64,000 nucleotides of DNA from Tardiphaga sp. vice304 (GTDB lineage Bacteria; Pseudomonadota; Alphaproteobacteria; Rhizobiales; Xanthobacteraceae), in assembly GCF_007018905.1 (NCBI RefSeq), contig NZ_CP041402.1, forward strand, positions 5,568,001-5,632,000, in the 5' to 3' direction. This document shows, piece by piece, positions 19,257-28,731 of the stretch (position 1 is the stretch's first letter; each line of letters starts with the position of its first letter). The position numbers and the translations under genes are program-made. The notes under the pieces were generated by a model. The model made no database searches. It worked only from the letters and a program-made list of their open reading frames with translations, and was not told where the DNA came from.

Positions 19257-20453
19257 CTAGTGCGCTGCGCCGGAAAAATCCTGAACCACGCTGCTGCGTG
19301 CCACGTGCACGCGGCGCGTCGTCTCAGGCGTATTGCGGCTGCGTCCGACGAAGCGGGGAATGCCAGCCGTGACCACCGCGCCCACCGCGGGGACATCGCC
19401 GTTGCGCAATGCCGACAGCGCGTCTGGTTGCGATCCGCCGAGACAGGCATCGACAATGACGATGTCGGCATCACGACCGGCGGCGATGACGCCACTGTTC
19501 AAACGGTAGACCCGCGCGTTGCTGCCTGTAGCAGCGGCGATGGCGCGTTCGGGCGGAATGCCGCCTAGTGATGCGAGATGGCTGATTGTATAAAGCATGC
19601 CGAGCGGCATGATGCCACTGCCGGTCGGCGTATCGGTGGCTATGAGCAGCCGTTCGTTCTGTCCGGCCTTGTCGAGGAGATCTGCGACCAGCAATGTGGT
19701 GCGCAGATTACCGGCAGTGCAAACCTGCAGCGCCATGCCGGACTCATTTACCAGCCGCGGAAAATCCTGGTCTGGAATCGCTACCGGACCGCCGTTGACG
19801 TGATAGGAAACATCGGGGTTCATCGCTAGCACATGGTCCGCCCAGATACCGGAGGAGCCGGGGATCGAAGACCCTCCGGTATGCACCATAGCGATCATAC
19901 CGCGGGCGCGCGCCATTTTTATCAGCGGCGCGTAGTCATACGGTGTCCTGAAGCCGCCGAAGCCGGCCTTAACCATCCAGACGCCATCGCGCACCAGGTC
20001 GTCAAAGTCCTGCTCCGCGAGACCGGGCTCAAGAATCAGCGACCCGGCATGGACACGCATACCGCCCGGGCGATAATCGGCAAAACAGCGCTGCGCGGCG
20101 ACGGCCAGCGCCTTGACGCCAACCACATCTTCGGGCCGGCCGGGTACATGGACTTCCGACGCGCTGATCGACGTCGTTACGCCACCATGAACGTAGCTCT
20201 CGAGGAAGCCGACGACCTTTTGTCGTGGCGTGTAGTCGCCGAACGTGATGTGGACGTGGGAGTCGATCAAACCTGGCATGGCGATGGCGCCGCCGGCATC
20301 GATCACCACGTCGCAGGCATCGACCGCAGCAGCGGAGGCCGTGCCGACGGACACGATCAGCCCGTCGGACATGATAATGGCGTCACCCGCTACCATCGGC
20401 GCCTCCAGATCACCACTGACGATCGCCCCGAGATTGACGATGGCGGTTTTCAT
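19257..20453 (-). CDS. Enamidase-like metal-dependent amidohydrolase
   Basis: 398 residues. The amidohydrolase metal ligands are all visible: SHVH (His66, His68), VKAGFGG (Lys162, the carboxylated lysine), HTGGSSIPG (His191), YHVNGG (His218) and TDTPTGSG (Asp274). The arrangement and segments such as GFLESYVHGGVTT, SEVHVPGRPED, HAGSLILEPG and MVHTGGSSIPGSS match, as I recall the family, the enamidase of nicotinate fermentation, which hydrolyses a cyclic enamide ring. It is four bases from the AA_synth gene and in line with the Bug and monooxygenase genes. Function on a cyclic amide is inferred from similarity and context. Confidence 0.8.
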   Translation of the reverse strand: MKTAIVNLGAIVSGDLEAPMVAGDAIIMSDGLIVSVGTASAAAVDACDVVIDAGGAIAMPGLIDSHVHITFGDYTPRQKVVGFLESYVHGGVTTSISASEVHVPGRPEDVVGVKALAVAAQRCFADYRPGGMRVHAGSLILEPGLAEQDFDDLVRDGVWMVKAGFGGFRTPYDYAPLIKMARARGMIAMVHTGGSSIPGSSGIWADHVLAMNPDVSYHVNGGPVAIPDQDFPRLVNESGMALQVCTAGNLRTTLLVADLLDKAGQNERLLIATDTPTGSGIMPLGMLYTISHLASLGGIPPERAIAAATGSNARVYRLNSGVIAAGRDADIVIVDACLGGSQPDALSALRNGDVPAVGAVVTAGIPRFVGRSRNTPETTRRVHVARSSVVQDFSGAAH

Positions 20454-20456
20454 AGG

Positions 20457-21035
20457 TCAGGCCTTTAAGTCGCGATTGAGAACGTCCTCGTGGGTCAGGC
20501 CGCCGACCCGCGCCCCAATTCGGCCGGCGCTGGCCATGCAGAAGATGATCGCAATTTCGTCGGGCATCGGGGTGTCCAGCATCGTGAGGGTCATGCCATC
20601 GTAGTGCGAACGGACGTAGATGTCATTGCGGTGGTTCATCGGAATGTCGATCGAGCCGCCCGGCGGAGCCACCTTGACCATCGACGAAATCCACGCTTTG
20701 CCGCCGCCGATCACGTCGCGCAGCGGGTCTGCATAGGTGGTGCTGAGCAGCGCGGCTGCGTGCTCGATCTCGCCATTCAGTCCGACCAGACCGCCCTTGC
20801 CGTAGCTTTGCGCCTCGAACGAGCCAAGCGCCTGCAGCGCCATCTTGCCCATCATCTCGCCAAGCCCTGCACTTGCCGAGATCAGTGGACCGAGGTCGTC
20901 CACCGCCTGCGAGGCGTAGGGATTCTCCAGTACCGCGACCACGGCGACCTTGCGCACCGGTACGGTGGCCTTGCGGCCGGCATGCTCGTGCTTGTCCTCG
21001 ACGATCGACCAGGTCCGGCGAATGTTCAGCTTCAT
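20457..21035 (-). CDS. AA_synth (DUF1185) family protein
   Basis: 192 residues from the ATG at 21035 (an upstream in-frame start at 21050 is possible). It matches the 'amino acid synthesis' family (PF06684): KVAVVAVLENPYA, DDLGPLISASAGLGE, YGKGGLVGLNGEIEHAAA, GGGKAWISSMVKVAPPG and ARVGGLTHEDV. The biochemical role of the family is unsettled; members usually sit in catabolic clusters with amidohydrolases and Bug proteins, as here. It is the promoter-proximal gene of the minus-strand arm. Confidence 0.85.
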   Translation of the reverse strand: MKLNIRRTWSIVEDKHEHAGRKATVPVRKVAVVAVLENPYASQAVDDLGPLISASAGLGEMMGKMALQALGSFEAQSYGKGGLVGLNGEIEHAAALLSTTYADPLRDVIGGGKAWISSMVKVAPPGGSIDIPMNHRNDIYVRSHYDGMTLTMLDTPMPDEIAIIFCMASAGRIGARVGGLTHEDVLNRDLKA

Positions 21036-21054
21036 AGCAATGACTCTCACATAC

Positions 21055-21102
21055 TTGACAGGCGCAGTAACTTCGCTATCATCTTGTCTGACAATCTGTC
21101 AA
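21055..21102 (+). promoter_or_regulatory. Promoter and candidate GntR operator of the divergent catabolic cluster
   Basis: Directly visible: TTGACA at 21055-21060, a 16-base spacer, TATCAT at 21077-21082, giving a good sigma-70-type promoter for the gene at 21119. Right after the -10 box is a palindrome TTGTCTGACAA (21084-21094), the kind of half-site spacing used by FCD-type GntR regulators. A wider inverted repeat TTGACAG (21055-21061) / CTGTCAA (21096-21102) brackets the promoter. The GntR gene at 21798 is the obvious candidate binder. Operator assignment is inference. Confidence 0.6.
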
Positions 21103-21118
21103 TCGAGTTATTTGAATC

Positions 21119-21811
21119 ATGACTATCAAAGGCCAGGCGGTTCTGTTTTCGGAGATGATCCCGGGCGAGATCTTCGTCGACCGGTTTCATAACTGGTACG
21201 ATTCCCATCACATCCCGATCCGCGTCGATTGCGAGGGCTTCGTCAGCGCCCAACGCTACAGCCGTCAGGGCGACGGCGGTTTTCTGGCTGTCTACGAAAT
21301 GGACGACGTGAACGTGCTGTCCAGCGACGCCTACAAGGAGATCAAGACAAATCCGTCGGAAGAAACCGCATGGATGCTCGCCAATGTGACGGGGTTTACT
21401 CGCTACCTTGGCGGCGAGACTTCGGTGACCCCCAACAACCCTGTCGAGGCGGACACGCGTCTGGATGCGCCGGTACTTTATGCAGTGATGTTCAACATTC
21501 CGGCGGAGCACCATGAGGACTTCAACGACTGGTATGAGAGTGATCACATTCCACTCCTGATGCAGTGCAAGGAATGGCTGATGGTGCGGCGGATGCGGAT
21601 TGCAGATGGCGTTCCCGGCCACTATACCCAAATGGCTTTGCACTACCTGGCGGACGCAACGGCGCTGCAATCGCCGGAACGCGAAGCCGCCAGAAAGACC
21701 CCATGGCGCGACCGCCTGGCCAAGAATGACTGGTTCAAGGCGAGCTATTCGATGTTCGATCGCCTTGGGCCGCGGCAAATTGGAAAACTCAGCGATAATG
21801 GCAACACTTAA
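21119..21811 (+). CDS. Tandem EthD-like / dimeric alpha-beta barrel protein
   Basis: 230 residues made of two related halves. Each has the motif of an EthD/DUF4286-like dimeric alpha-beta barrel: FHNWYDSHHIPIRVDCEGF (about residues 23-41) and FNDWYESDHIPLLMQCKEWL (about 140-159). Small proteins with W-Y/D-xxH-I-P motifs occur in degradation clusters, where some act on unstable intermediates. It is divergent from the AA_synth/amidohydrolase arm and its stop overlaps the start of the GntR gene by 14 bases, so it belongs to the same cluster. Enzymatic role unknown. Confidence 0.75.
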   Translation: MTIKGQAVLFSEMIPGEIFVDRFHNWYDSHHIPIRVDCEGFVSAQRYSRQGDGGFLAVYEMDDVNVLSSDAYKEIKTNPSEETAWMLANVTGFTRYLGGETSVTPNNPVEADTRLDAPVLYAVMFNIPAEHHEDFNDWYESDHIPLLMQCKEWLMVRRMRIADGVPGHYTQMALHYLADATALQSPEREAARKTPWRDRLAKNDWFKASYSMFDRLGPRQIGKLSDNGNT

Positions 21812-22484
21812 TCTTCGGATTTCGCCAAAGACGGTGCAGCAGCAGATCGTCGAGAAATTGCGCGGCGCCATTGCGGACGGCATGTTCAAGCCGGGCGACC
21901 GGCTGATTGAGGCAAACTTGTGCGAGATGCTGGGTGTCAGCCGCCCGTCGATTCGCGAGGCGCTCCGCAGCCTCGAAGCAGAGCGTCTGGTCTCCATCAT
22001 ACCCAATCGCGGCCCGCAGATTCCGGTGCTGACCCGTGACCATGCGGCTGATATCTATAAGGTGCGGGCGCTTCTGGAAAGCGAAGCCGCCTTCATAGCA
22101 GCGAAACGTGCCACCCCGGACGACCTCAAGTTGCTGCGCGGGGCGCTTGCTGCTTTCGGCAGGGCGGTTCGCTCCAACGACATGCGGACCGAGGTGTCGG
22201 CTACTTCGGTGTTTTACAGCCATATTCTTCGGATTTGCGACAACCGCATCATAGAGGAGACGCTGAACGGCTTGTTGGCACGCATCAATTTCCTGCGGGC
22301 CCATTCGATGTCGCAGCCGGGCCGGGCCAGGATCAGCCTGCGGGAGATGAAGGCGATTTATGAGGCCATTGCAACGAAAAACGGCAGCGCTGCGCGCAGC
22401 GCCGCTATGAAGCATGTAGAGAATGCGCACCTGTCGGCGAATGCTGCCTTTGAATCTTTTAGCGCAGAAGAAAGCTCGGTGTGA
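21798..22484 (+). CDS. GntR-family regulator, FCD (FadR) subfamily
   Basis: 228 residues from the ATG at 21798, which overlaps the end of the preceding gene. The N-terminal winged helix reads QQIVEKLRGAIADGMFKPGDRL, then EMLGVSRPSIREALRSLEAE; the C-terminal FCD ligand domain (about 85-215) has the ALLESEAAFIAA and HIL...NR segments expected of the family. FCD regulators repress catabolic operons and respond to the substrate or an intermediate. A palindrome in the divergent promoter at 21084-21094 is a likely binding site. Confidence 0.92.
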   Translation: MATLNLRISPKTVQQQIVEKLRGAIADGMFKPGDRLIEANLCEMLGVSRPSIREALRSLEAERLVSIIPNRGPQIPVLTRDHAADIYKVRALLESEAAFIAAKRATPDDLKLLRGALAAFGRAVRSNDMRTEVSATSVFYSHILRICDNRIIEETLNGLLARINFLRAHSMSQPGRARISLREMKAIYEAIATKNGSAARSAAMKHVENAHLSANAAFESFSAEESSV

Positions 22485-22615
22485 TTGCCGACCGGTTGTG
22501 GCGCGTCGCGCCGTCTCCCATTTGAGTGCATGACCTGCTCGTGGCGTCATCGTCCGCAGTCTCAAAAAGATCGCGTGATGCCCGATCATTCAGATGCTAA
22601 GTGTGTGACGCGGAT

Positions 22616-22893
22616 AGTGGGTCTAATGGCGACCTCAGTTTGCCGGCGCGAAATGTCGGTACTGCCCCCGAGTGCGGACATGTGCACCTGACCGCTTCGT
22701 GCCAGAATGGGTCCATGGTCGACGGCGTGCCCGAAACCTGAAGTGGCTTTCTGTATTAATTCCGTTGAGTGCTCGGTTGCAGATCAGCCAGCAAGTGGCC
22801 TTATTCTAAATTCAAAAACAACTTTTTGCGCACGGACCACCCTAACCGGTCCGGCTTTCCCCATCGCACAGACTTTTAGGCCCCCTCCCCCTT
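22616..22893. repeat. Dispersed composite repeat, long form copy 1
   Basis: This ~280-base stretch is recognisably the same sequence as 54832-55107: both run from a GGGTC(A/T)AATGGCGACCTCAG-like start through a 'GTGGCTTTxTGTATTA' block and a 'CAGCAAGTGG' block to the core GGACCACCCTAACCGGTCCG (22834-22853) and a C-rich tract. The core can form a 5-bp GGACC/GGTCC hairpin. No credible protein is encoded. From the GntR stop (22484) to here nothing else is seen. Confidence 0.8.
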
Positions 22894-23009
22894 GCGCCAC
22901 CAACCGCAAGCCTGAGTAAGCGAGATCCAGCCCATCGCAGGATGGTCGCATCGCAAGCTGGACCGATCGCGCGTCAGCTGAACAGCACGACTGCTTGCAC
23001 CGGTCTGCG

Positions 23010-23090
23010 ATGGTAGGTGGGCTTTCTCGATTGAGCTCTGGCTCTCTCTGGATAACCACCCTAACCGGTCCGCTCCCTCAGGCTCTAAAC
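23010..23090. repeat. Dispersed composite repeat, short form copy 2
   Basis: A short-form copy: 'GTGGGCTTTCTCGATTGAG', then 'CTCTCTGGATAACCACCC' and the core CCACCCTAACCGGTCCG at 23056-23072. The same order (GGGCTTTCTGGATTGAGGTC, CTGGATGAAACACCCTAACC) recurs at 46030-46086, 52330-52385, 57972-58026 and 58298-58353. Between this copy and the long-form copy at 22616-22893 no gene is seen. Confidence 0.75.
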
Positions 23091-23284
23091 CCTGACCAGA
23101 TTCTATTTGGGAGTTGATTGGCAGTCTGGCGCTAGCAGGCCACTCGCACTTGTTCACTCCCGACCCGCTAAAGCTATTGTTCGTCATCGTGGGGCTCAGA
23201 ATGGCTTGGATCAATCCGGTTACTGGTCCATTCCTCTTCATCGGCTAGCCCTTCTTCCTTGCCACGGGCAATACGGGTCGGAGG

Positions 23285-23600
23285 CTACACTGACGGCATC
23301 CAGACAACCTTATGTGTTCGCCCAGATTTTTGAATGTAATCGACAAACGGAGGCATTCCGTCAGCTCCGCGAACGTCCCGCCAAGCATAAAACGGCTTCG
23401 AACCGACAAAGACGGGATGTTGGCCCTGATCTAAGGCTCGTTGCCTCATCGGAGTATGTACGACTTCGAAGCGTGATGCCGAACTTCAGCAGCCGCGCAT
23501 CGGTCGACCCCTGGATATAAACCCATCCCGGCTTGTAGTAGCGGTCCCGATAGACGTCGGACAATGACACGCGTGAGTGTCTCCTCAATCCTCATGTGTG
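23285..23600 (-). pseudogene. Remnant of a GIY-YIG/T5orf172-like gene
   Basis: One minus frame (23361-23588) reads LSDVYRDRYYKPGWVYIQGS, then DARLLKFGIT, the conserved opening of T5orf172/GIY-YIG-type domains (GWVYI...KFGIT). It loses family character after residue ~45. A second minus frame then stays open with protein-like sequence (HPVFVGSKPFYAWRDVRG to VVWMPSV) and stops at 23285. The simplest reading is a frameshifted, decayed gene, but the two halves may be unrelated. From 23600 to 24131 no gene or repeat is seen. Confidence 0.35.
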
Positions 23601-24131
23601 CGTGGCACGCTTTTGGCTGCAGACCGAGGAGGCCCGGCACCAGTTTGAAAGTTGATTGGTCGGCGGCGATCAAGACCGCGAAGCATCATGATCGCCGCAG
23701 GCGGTCATATAATTCCCCGGCGTCCAATCAAACCTTGAGGCTAGAGACAAAACCGGTTCCCCCTCCGACGGCGGCAATACAGGGATTCCACAGTGGTCGA
23801 GTGATCTTGCCATATGCCCGTTCTGCCGCAGCTGAAGCAGAACCTGAATATGGCAAAGATTTCCCACTTCTCCCACCCCCGAGGGGGATTCGAAACAGTC
23901 ACAGAGCTACCGCTGTACCCGATGCAACAAATCCACTCACCGGGTAGAATTTTCTATGAACACACTGAATACGCGACGGGCCGGTTAGCTGACCAAGCAA
24001 AGAACGCAGAGGGGACACGTCATTAACTATATCTTATGGAACAGACGGCATTCCAAGAAAGTTCGGTCATTTGCTAAGTGCGTCGGCTTACATTTGGGTG
24101 TGTCCGGAGGTCCGGCGCAGGGTGGGTCCAC

Positions 24132-24269
24132 ATGATCACATTTTTTGCACCTGAACCGGTTCAGGCGGCGTTTTGGACGTTGGCTTTTTACGGGGCATTA
24201 GCAACGGCGATTTTAATCGTACTTAGTATCGCATGCTCAAGCAGAAAAGCCGCCTCGCGTCAGCCATAG
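24132..24269 (+). pseudogene. Out-of-frame membrane anchor of the following GGDEF-EAL gene
   Basis: An ATG at 24132, preceded by AGGGTGGG, opens a 45-codon frame encoding FFAPEPVQAAFWTLAFYGA and a strongly hydrophobic helix ending ILIVLSIAC, then stops at 24267-24269. The PAS-GGDEF-EAL frame starts inside it at 24233 in another frame. Membrane-anchored PAS-GGDEF-EAL proteins normally have this helix fused to the 'QKSRL..AIDNM.QG' PAS start, so a small indel near 24230-24240 appears to have disconnected them. Confidence 0.5.
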
Positions 24270-25927
24270 ATAACATGACGCAGGGCCTGTTGCTTTTTGA
24301 CGCCAACAAACGGGTGCTCATTTGCAATCAGCGTTACATCGAACTGTATGGCCTCTCTCCGAAAATCGTGAAACCGGGCTGCACTTTGCGAGATGTACTT
24401 GTGCACCGCCAAGAGCGCGGGTCGCTGATTGGGGACATCGACAAGTACTGTGAGCGTGTTGCAAAAGAACTGTTAGAAGGTGGAAAACCGTTTATTCTGA
24501 GCTTAGCGGACGGCCGGTTCATCCAGATTATAGATAGACCGATGGCGAGCGGCGGCTGGGTATCGACTCACGAGGACATCACCGAGCGGCGACTTTTCGA
24601 CAAACAAATCGAAAGATTAGCGCATTACGATACCCTGACGGGCTTACCAAATCGGGGGATCTTCTTACAGCGCCTCGCGAGCGAGCTTGAATCCAGCCAC
24701 GATATCAGAGTTGCACTTCTGTTCATCGATGTCGATGATTTCAAGGCAGTCAACGATTCGCTCGGGCATGAAGCAGGAGATGAATTACTTCGCGCCGTTG
24801 CATTGCGCCTCCGAGTATGTGCCGACCGCCCGTGGGATTTCGTGGCTAGGCTTGGAGGCGATGAATTTGTAATTATTCGCCGCCTATCATTGATCGCGTC
24901 CGAAGTTGACCAATTGATAGCCGACGTCTTCGCGTCGCTCCACGAACCCATCGATCTGTCCGGACAGCGCGTCCGAATCGATGTCAGTATTGGCGCTGCC
25001 ATTAGTCCCGAACATGGCGACGACGCGTCAACGCTGATGCGAAGCGCCGACATCGCCATGTACCAAGCGAAGGCCGCGGGCAAGAATACCCACATGATTT
25101 ACCATCCAGCGATGGCGAAGTCCCAAAATGCTCGACGTCGTCTCGAAGCGGATCTTAGACAGGCCGTTTTAAGCGGGGACATCGGCGGCAACGGTTTCTC
25201 ACTAGTATTTCAGCCCTTGATCTCTATTTCCGACGGACGGATAACTTCCTGCGAAGCTCTGCTCCGCTGGACCCATCCGATACTTGGCCCCATTTCTCCA
25301 GAACAATTCATACCCATCGCGGAGGAGTCCCGCCTCATTCTCGAACTAGGAGAATGGGCTTTATTGCAGGCTCTAGCACGTGCCTCCCAATGGCCAAAAA
25401 GCATAGGCGTTGCAGTCAACGTATCGCCCGTACAATTCCGCAGCCAATCGCTCGCTTTAAAAGTGCTGAAGGCCCTCGCTGTTTCCGGAGTGTCGCCGCG
25501 ACGTCTTGAGCTGGAGATCACGGAGGCCGTCCTCATCGGAGACGATAAAACCGCCCTTTTAACGCTCCATGAGCTGCACACAGCGGGCGTTCAAGTCGCG
25601 CTTGATGACTTTGGAACGGGATACTCTTCGCTGAGCTATCTTCAGCGGTTCCCGTTCGACAAAATCAAGATCGATAAAACCTTTATCAATAAAGTTGACC
25701 ATGCCGATGGCTCTGCTCATATCGTTCGCGCTATTATTGACATTGCTACAGCGCAAGACATGACGACTACGGCCGAGGGGGTTGAGACTGAGATGCAGCT
25801 TGACGCTCTGAGGCGTCTTGGCTGCACTGAAATGCAAGGTTATTTGTTTAGCCGACCTGTGTTAGCATCGGAGATCAACGACTTTTTGATGAAAGACGTC
25901 GAAAAACGAAGAATGATATCGTGCTAG
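24233..25927 (+). CDS. PAS-GGDEF-EAL protein (cyclic-di-GMP metabolism)
   Basis: 564 residues. A PAS_7-type domain (about 5-118; AIDNMTQGLLLFD, CNQRYIELYG, ITERR) is followed by a GGDEF domain (about 125-285) with an intact active site RLGGDEFVI (about 207-215) and substrate residues FIDVDDFKAVNDSLGH. The EAL domain (about 305-555) has CEALLRW, DDFGTGYSSLSYL and TAEGVETEMQ, so both diguanylate cyclase and phosphodiesterase activities look possible. The start at 24233 lacks a clear ribosome site, and the natural N-terminal membrane helix seems to lie out of frame just upstream. The present product would be soluble if made. Confidence 0.88.
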   Translation: MLKQKSRLASAIDNMTQGLLLFDANKRVLICNQRYIELYGLSPKIVKPGCTLRDVLVHRQERGSLIGDIDKYCERVAKELLEGGKPFILSLADGRFIQIIDRPMASGGWVSTHEDITERRLFDKQIERLAHYDTLTGLPNRGIFLQRLASELESSHDIRVALLFIDVDDFKAVNDSLGHEAGDELLRAVALRLRVCADRPWDFVARLGGDEFVIIRRLSLIASEVDQLIADVFASLHEPIDLSGQRVRIDVSIGAAISPEHGDDASTLMRSADIAMYQAKAAGKNTHMIYHPAMAKSQNARRRLEADLRQAVLSGDIGGNGFSLVFQPLISISDGRITSCEALLRWTHPILGPISPEQFIPIAEESRLILELGEWALLQALARASQWPKSIGVAVNVSPVQFRSQSLALKVLKALAVSGVSPRRLELEITEAVLIGDDKTALLTLHELHTAGVQVALDDFGTGYSSLSYLQRFPFDKIKIDKTFINKVDHADGSAHIVRAIIDIATAQDMTTTAEGVETEMQLDALRRLGCTEMQGYLFSRPVLASEINDFLMKDVEKRRMISC

Positions 25928-26304
25928 AGAATAGCGTACACAGATCCAGCGCGCCTATCTTAGGCGGCGCGAGCTGACTTTGGCGGTGAACCGCTTGATC
26001 TGTGCAATTCAATACGCCTTCACTTAAGCCTCCAAGCGCAGAGCTGTGTGGCACGCCATCTTTGAGTCGCGCTTGATCCAATTGTTGCTCGACTCGGCCC
26101 ACAAGAACACGCGAATCAATTTCATTGTCGACTTATCAAGCCAATTCACATCCACGAACGCCCCTAGACCGCAGCTCAATTAGCGAGCGGTTAGAACTGT
26201 AGTTTTCGATATCAAGACCAACCTCGCTCGCCTGCTGGCAACGTCGGCATCTCACCTCAAACTGCTCTAGCCATCATCATTATGATGCAAGATGCAGAAT
26301 GCAA
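25928..26304. other. No gene recognised
   Basis: About 380 bases between the GGDEF-EAL gene and the small minus-strand gene at 26305. Frames are short and not protein-like; no repeat copy, hairpin of note or RNA gene was recognised. Confidence 0.5.
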
Positions 26305-26484
26305 TTACCGCTCGGTCACAGGCCGCACCTGATTGGCGACTTCGGGCTGCCCGGAGATCACTGCGATTGCCTCGGAGATAAGTGAAATCATCTCTTCAAG
26401 CTGCAAGCGCGTCGCTCGATTGCGAATGACGACGAGATCATTCCTTAAGACAAGCAGTTGAGCACGGCGCGACGCTTCTAACAT
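26305..26484 (-). CDS. Small hypothetical protein (59 residues)
   Basis: From the ATG at 26484, preceded by GGGAG at a good distance, the frame encodes a mainly helical, soluble, charged protein (LEASRRAQLLVLRNDLVVI, LQLEEMISLISEAIAVISGQ). No family is recognised. The amphipathic composition, plausible ribosome site and clean stop argue for a real gene; an upstream start at 26547 is possible. The 380 bases from here to the IS256 element hold nothing recognisable. Confidence 0.4.
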   Translation of the reverse strand: MLEASRRAQLLVLRNDLVVIRNRATRLQLEEMISLISEAIAVISGQPEVANQVRPVTER

Positions 26485-26865
26485 TGTGGCTCCCATGGCG
26501 TGGGAACCGCCCAAGCGTGGCATTCGGTGATGATTATCAAATACCACTCATGACATTTCGGCGCACTCGACATGTGAGCAAGTCTGCCATGCACTCTGTT
26601 CGTATTTGCGTCTCTGTGGATGCCGTGAGGAAACAGACAGAAAATAAGTGGCCATCCGGTACCCGAGTATTTTTAAGCTATAAATACCGGCTATGAGCTC
26701 ATTCCAGTTGCCAACGCATGGCGACGTTTTGCGATCGTTGAGACTGTAGGGCTGCTGCAACCTTTAGCCCACTACACTGCGCTCCATGACTGGCCTGCTT
26801 TCAACCATCCGGCGATCCCATCATTACGTTCACTGTCCTCTGGACGCCCGATCGTGTCCCGCGTG

Positions 26866-28256
26866 GTGGTGTAGGTTTCTGATCTTATGCCGCTCGCGAA
26901 GCGCGCTTTCAAATGGCGCTGTAGCGAGCGAGCGGCATGTGTTGGTCACCGGCGGTTCGCCGGTAGGATCGGGTTGCAACACGCAATGCAACCGAGGAAC
27001 CACCGATGACCAGCGAGATGATGAACCTTCGTGCGCTCGTGGAGAAGACCCCCGACGCGGATATTTTGCGCCAGATGATCGGCTTCGCCGCCGAGCGGCT
27101 GATGGAACTGGAGGTGGCCGCGTTGACCGGTGCCGGCCACGGCGAGAAGAGCGCGGAGCGGCTGGTGCAGCGCAACGGCTACCGCGAACGCGACTGGGAG
27201 ACCCGGGCCGGCACGGTCGAGCTGCGGATCCCGAAGCTGCGCAAGGGCTCATATTTTCCGGGCTTTCTGGAGCCGCGCCGGATGGCCGAGAAGGCGCTTA
27301 CTGCCGTGATTCAAGAGGCCTACATCCAGGGCATCTCGACCCGCTCCGTCGATGACCTGGTCAAGGCGATGGGAATGAGCTGCGTCTCCAAGAGCCAGGT
27401 GTCGCGGCTGTGCGAGGAGATTGACGAACGCGTCAATGCATTCCTGGAGCGGCCGATCGAGGGCGACTGGCCGTATCTGTGGATCGACGCCACCTATGTG
27501 AAGGTCCGGCAGAATGGCCGCATCGTCCCGGTAGCGGCGATCATCGCGGTCGGCGTCAACAATGACGGCCGGCGCGAGATTCTCGGCATGGACATTGGGC
27601 CCTCCGAGGCCGAAACATTCTGGACCGCGTTCGTGCGCAAGCTCGCCCGCCGCGGATTGCGCGGCGTCAAGCTGGTCATCTCCGACGCCCACGAGGGCAT
27701 CAAGGCCACGGTGTCGAAGGTGCTGACCGCCAGCTGGCAGCGCTGCCGCGTCCACTTCATGCGCAATGCGCTGGCCCATGCCGGCAAGAGCGGGCGGCGC
27801 GTGGTCTCCGCCTTCATTGCCACCGCCTTCGCCCAGGACGACGCCGAAGCCGCAAGGGTGCAATGGCGCAAGGTCGCCGACCAGTTGCAGCCGACCATCC
27901 CGAAGCTGGCCAGACTGATGCACGAGGCCGAGCCCGACGTGCTGGCCTTCATGGGCTTTCCGGCGACGCATCGCGCCAAGCTGCACTCCACCAATCCGAT
28001 CGAGCGCCTCAATGGCGAGATCAAGCGCCGCACCGAGGTCGTCGGCATCTTCCCCAACGAGGCTGCCATCCGACGTCTCGTCGGTGCCATCCTGCTTGAA
28101 CAAAACGATGAATGGGCGGTTCAGCGTGCCCGCTACATGACGCTGGAAACCATCGCCCCGATCAGCGATAATCCGATCGTCGGGCTGCCCGCAGTGGCAA
28201 CCTGACCAGCCCGGCCGTGGCCGGCAATCGGGGTGGCCATCAAGAAGCTACACCAC
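26866..28256 (+). mobile_element. IS256-family insertion sequence, complete
   Basis: The transposase at 27006 is flanked by imperfect inverted repeats: left GTGGTGTAGGTTTCTGAT from 26866, right (read inward on the minus strand from 28256) GTGGTGTAGCTTCTTGAT. The 8 bases outside are CCCGCGTG on the left and GCCGCGGG on the right, which agree at 6 of 8 positions, so an 8-bp target duplication of the IS256 type may have decayed. Size about 1.39 kb. Confidence 0.8.
27006..28205 (+). CDS. IS256-family transposase
   Basis: 399 residues, full length for the family. The DDE catalytic core is intact: [11 protein letters not shown] (first Asp, about 160), [10 protein letters not shown] (second Asp, about 227), and the conserved [11 protein letters not shown] stretch, with the third acidic residue in [13 protein letters not shown] (about 335-347). 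N-terminal signature [20 protein letters not shown] is also typical. No frameshift or stop, so it is potentially active. Confidence 0.97.
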   Translation: MTSEMMNLRALVEKTPDADILRQMIGFAAERLMELEVAALTGAGHGEKSAERLVQRNGYRERDWETRAGTVELRIPKLRKGSYFPGFLEPRRMAEKALTAVIQEAYIQGISTRSVDDLVKAMGMSCVSKSQVSRLCEEIDERVNAFLERPIEGDWPYLWIDATYVKVRQNGRIVPVAAIIAVGVNNDGRREILGMDIGPSEAETFWTAFVRKLARRGLRGVKLVISDAHEGIKATVSKVLTASWQRCRVHFMRNALAHAGKSGRRVVSAFIATAFAQDDAEAARVQWRKVADQLQPTIPKLARLMHEAEPDVLAFMGFPATHRAKLHSTNPIERLNGEIKRRTEVVGIFPNEAAIRRLVGAILLEQNDEWAVQRARYMTLETIAPISDNPIVGLPAVAT

Positions 28257-28731
28257 GCCGCGGGGCATGATCATCCGCCCCCTGTATCGCTTACTCAGCT
28301 TTGGCCTTCGCTTGGAGACGACGCCAGCCTAGGAATAGGTGGGGTGGGGCTGGCCACAGCGGGTACCATCTGCCCCCAACACTAAGAAGATGTGGGGCGA
28401 GATGTAGGCTTTCGCTCATCACGAAGGCTATATGATTGATATTATTATCGGATTTCAATGAAATGGCGGAGGGAGAGGACCTGGGGTCGAACCTTCTCCG
28501 CGCAAGTCAGCGTTCTAAGCAGTACACCAGCGTTCTGGCTAGGCCATCGGTAAAGAGGCCGGCGCGAACTTCCCCCACTTTTGGCCTTCTTTTCAGAGGT
28601 ACTGTTCTCAATGGCCGCAAGAGGCTGATTGCGGGGACCGCCAGTGACTAGGCCAACTGCCCCGGGCCAAGGCATCATCGTAGTCAAATTTCACGCCGCA
28701 TCGCACTTGGTCGAAGCCAGACGGTGGCTAG
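28257..28731. other. No gene recognised
   Basis: 475 bases between the right end of the IS256 element and the stop of opgH. Short frames exist on both strands (for example 28436-28651 plus) but none has a convincing start or family character. No repeat copy was seen. Confidence 0.5.
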
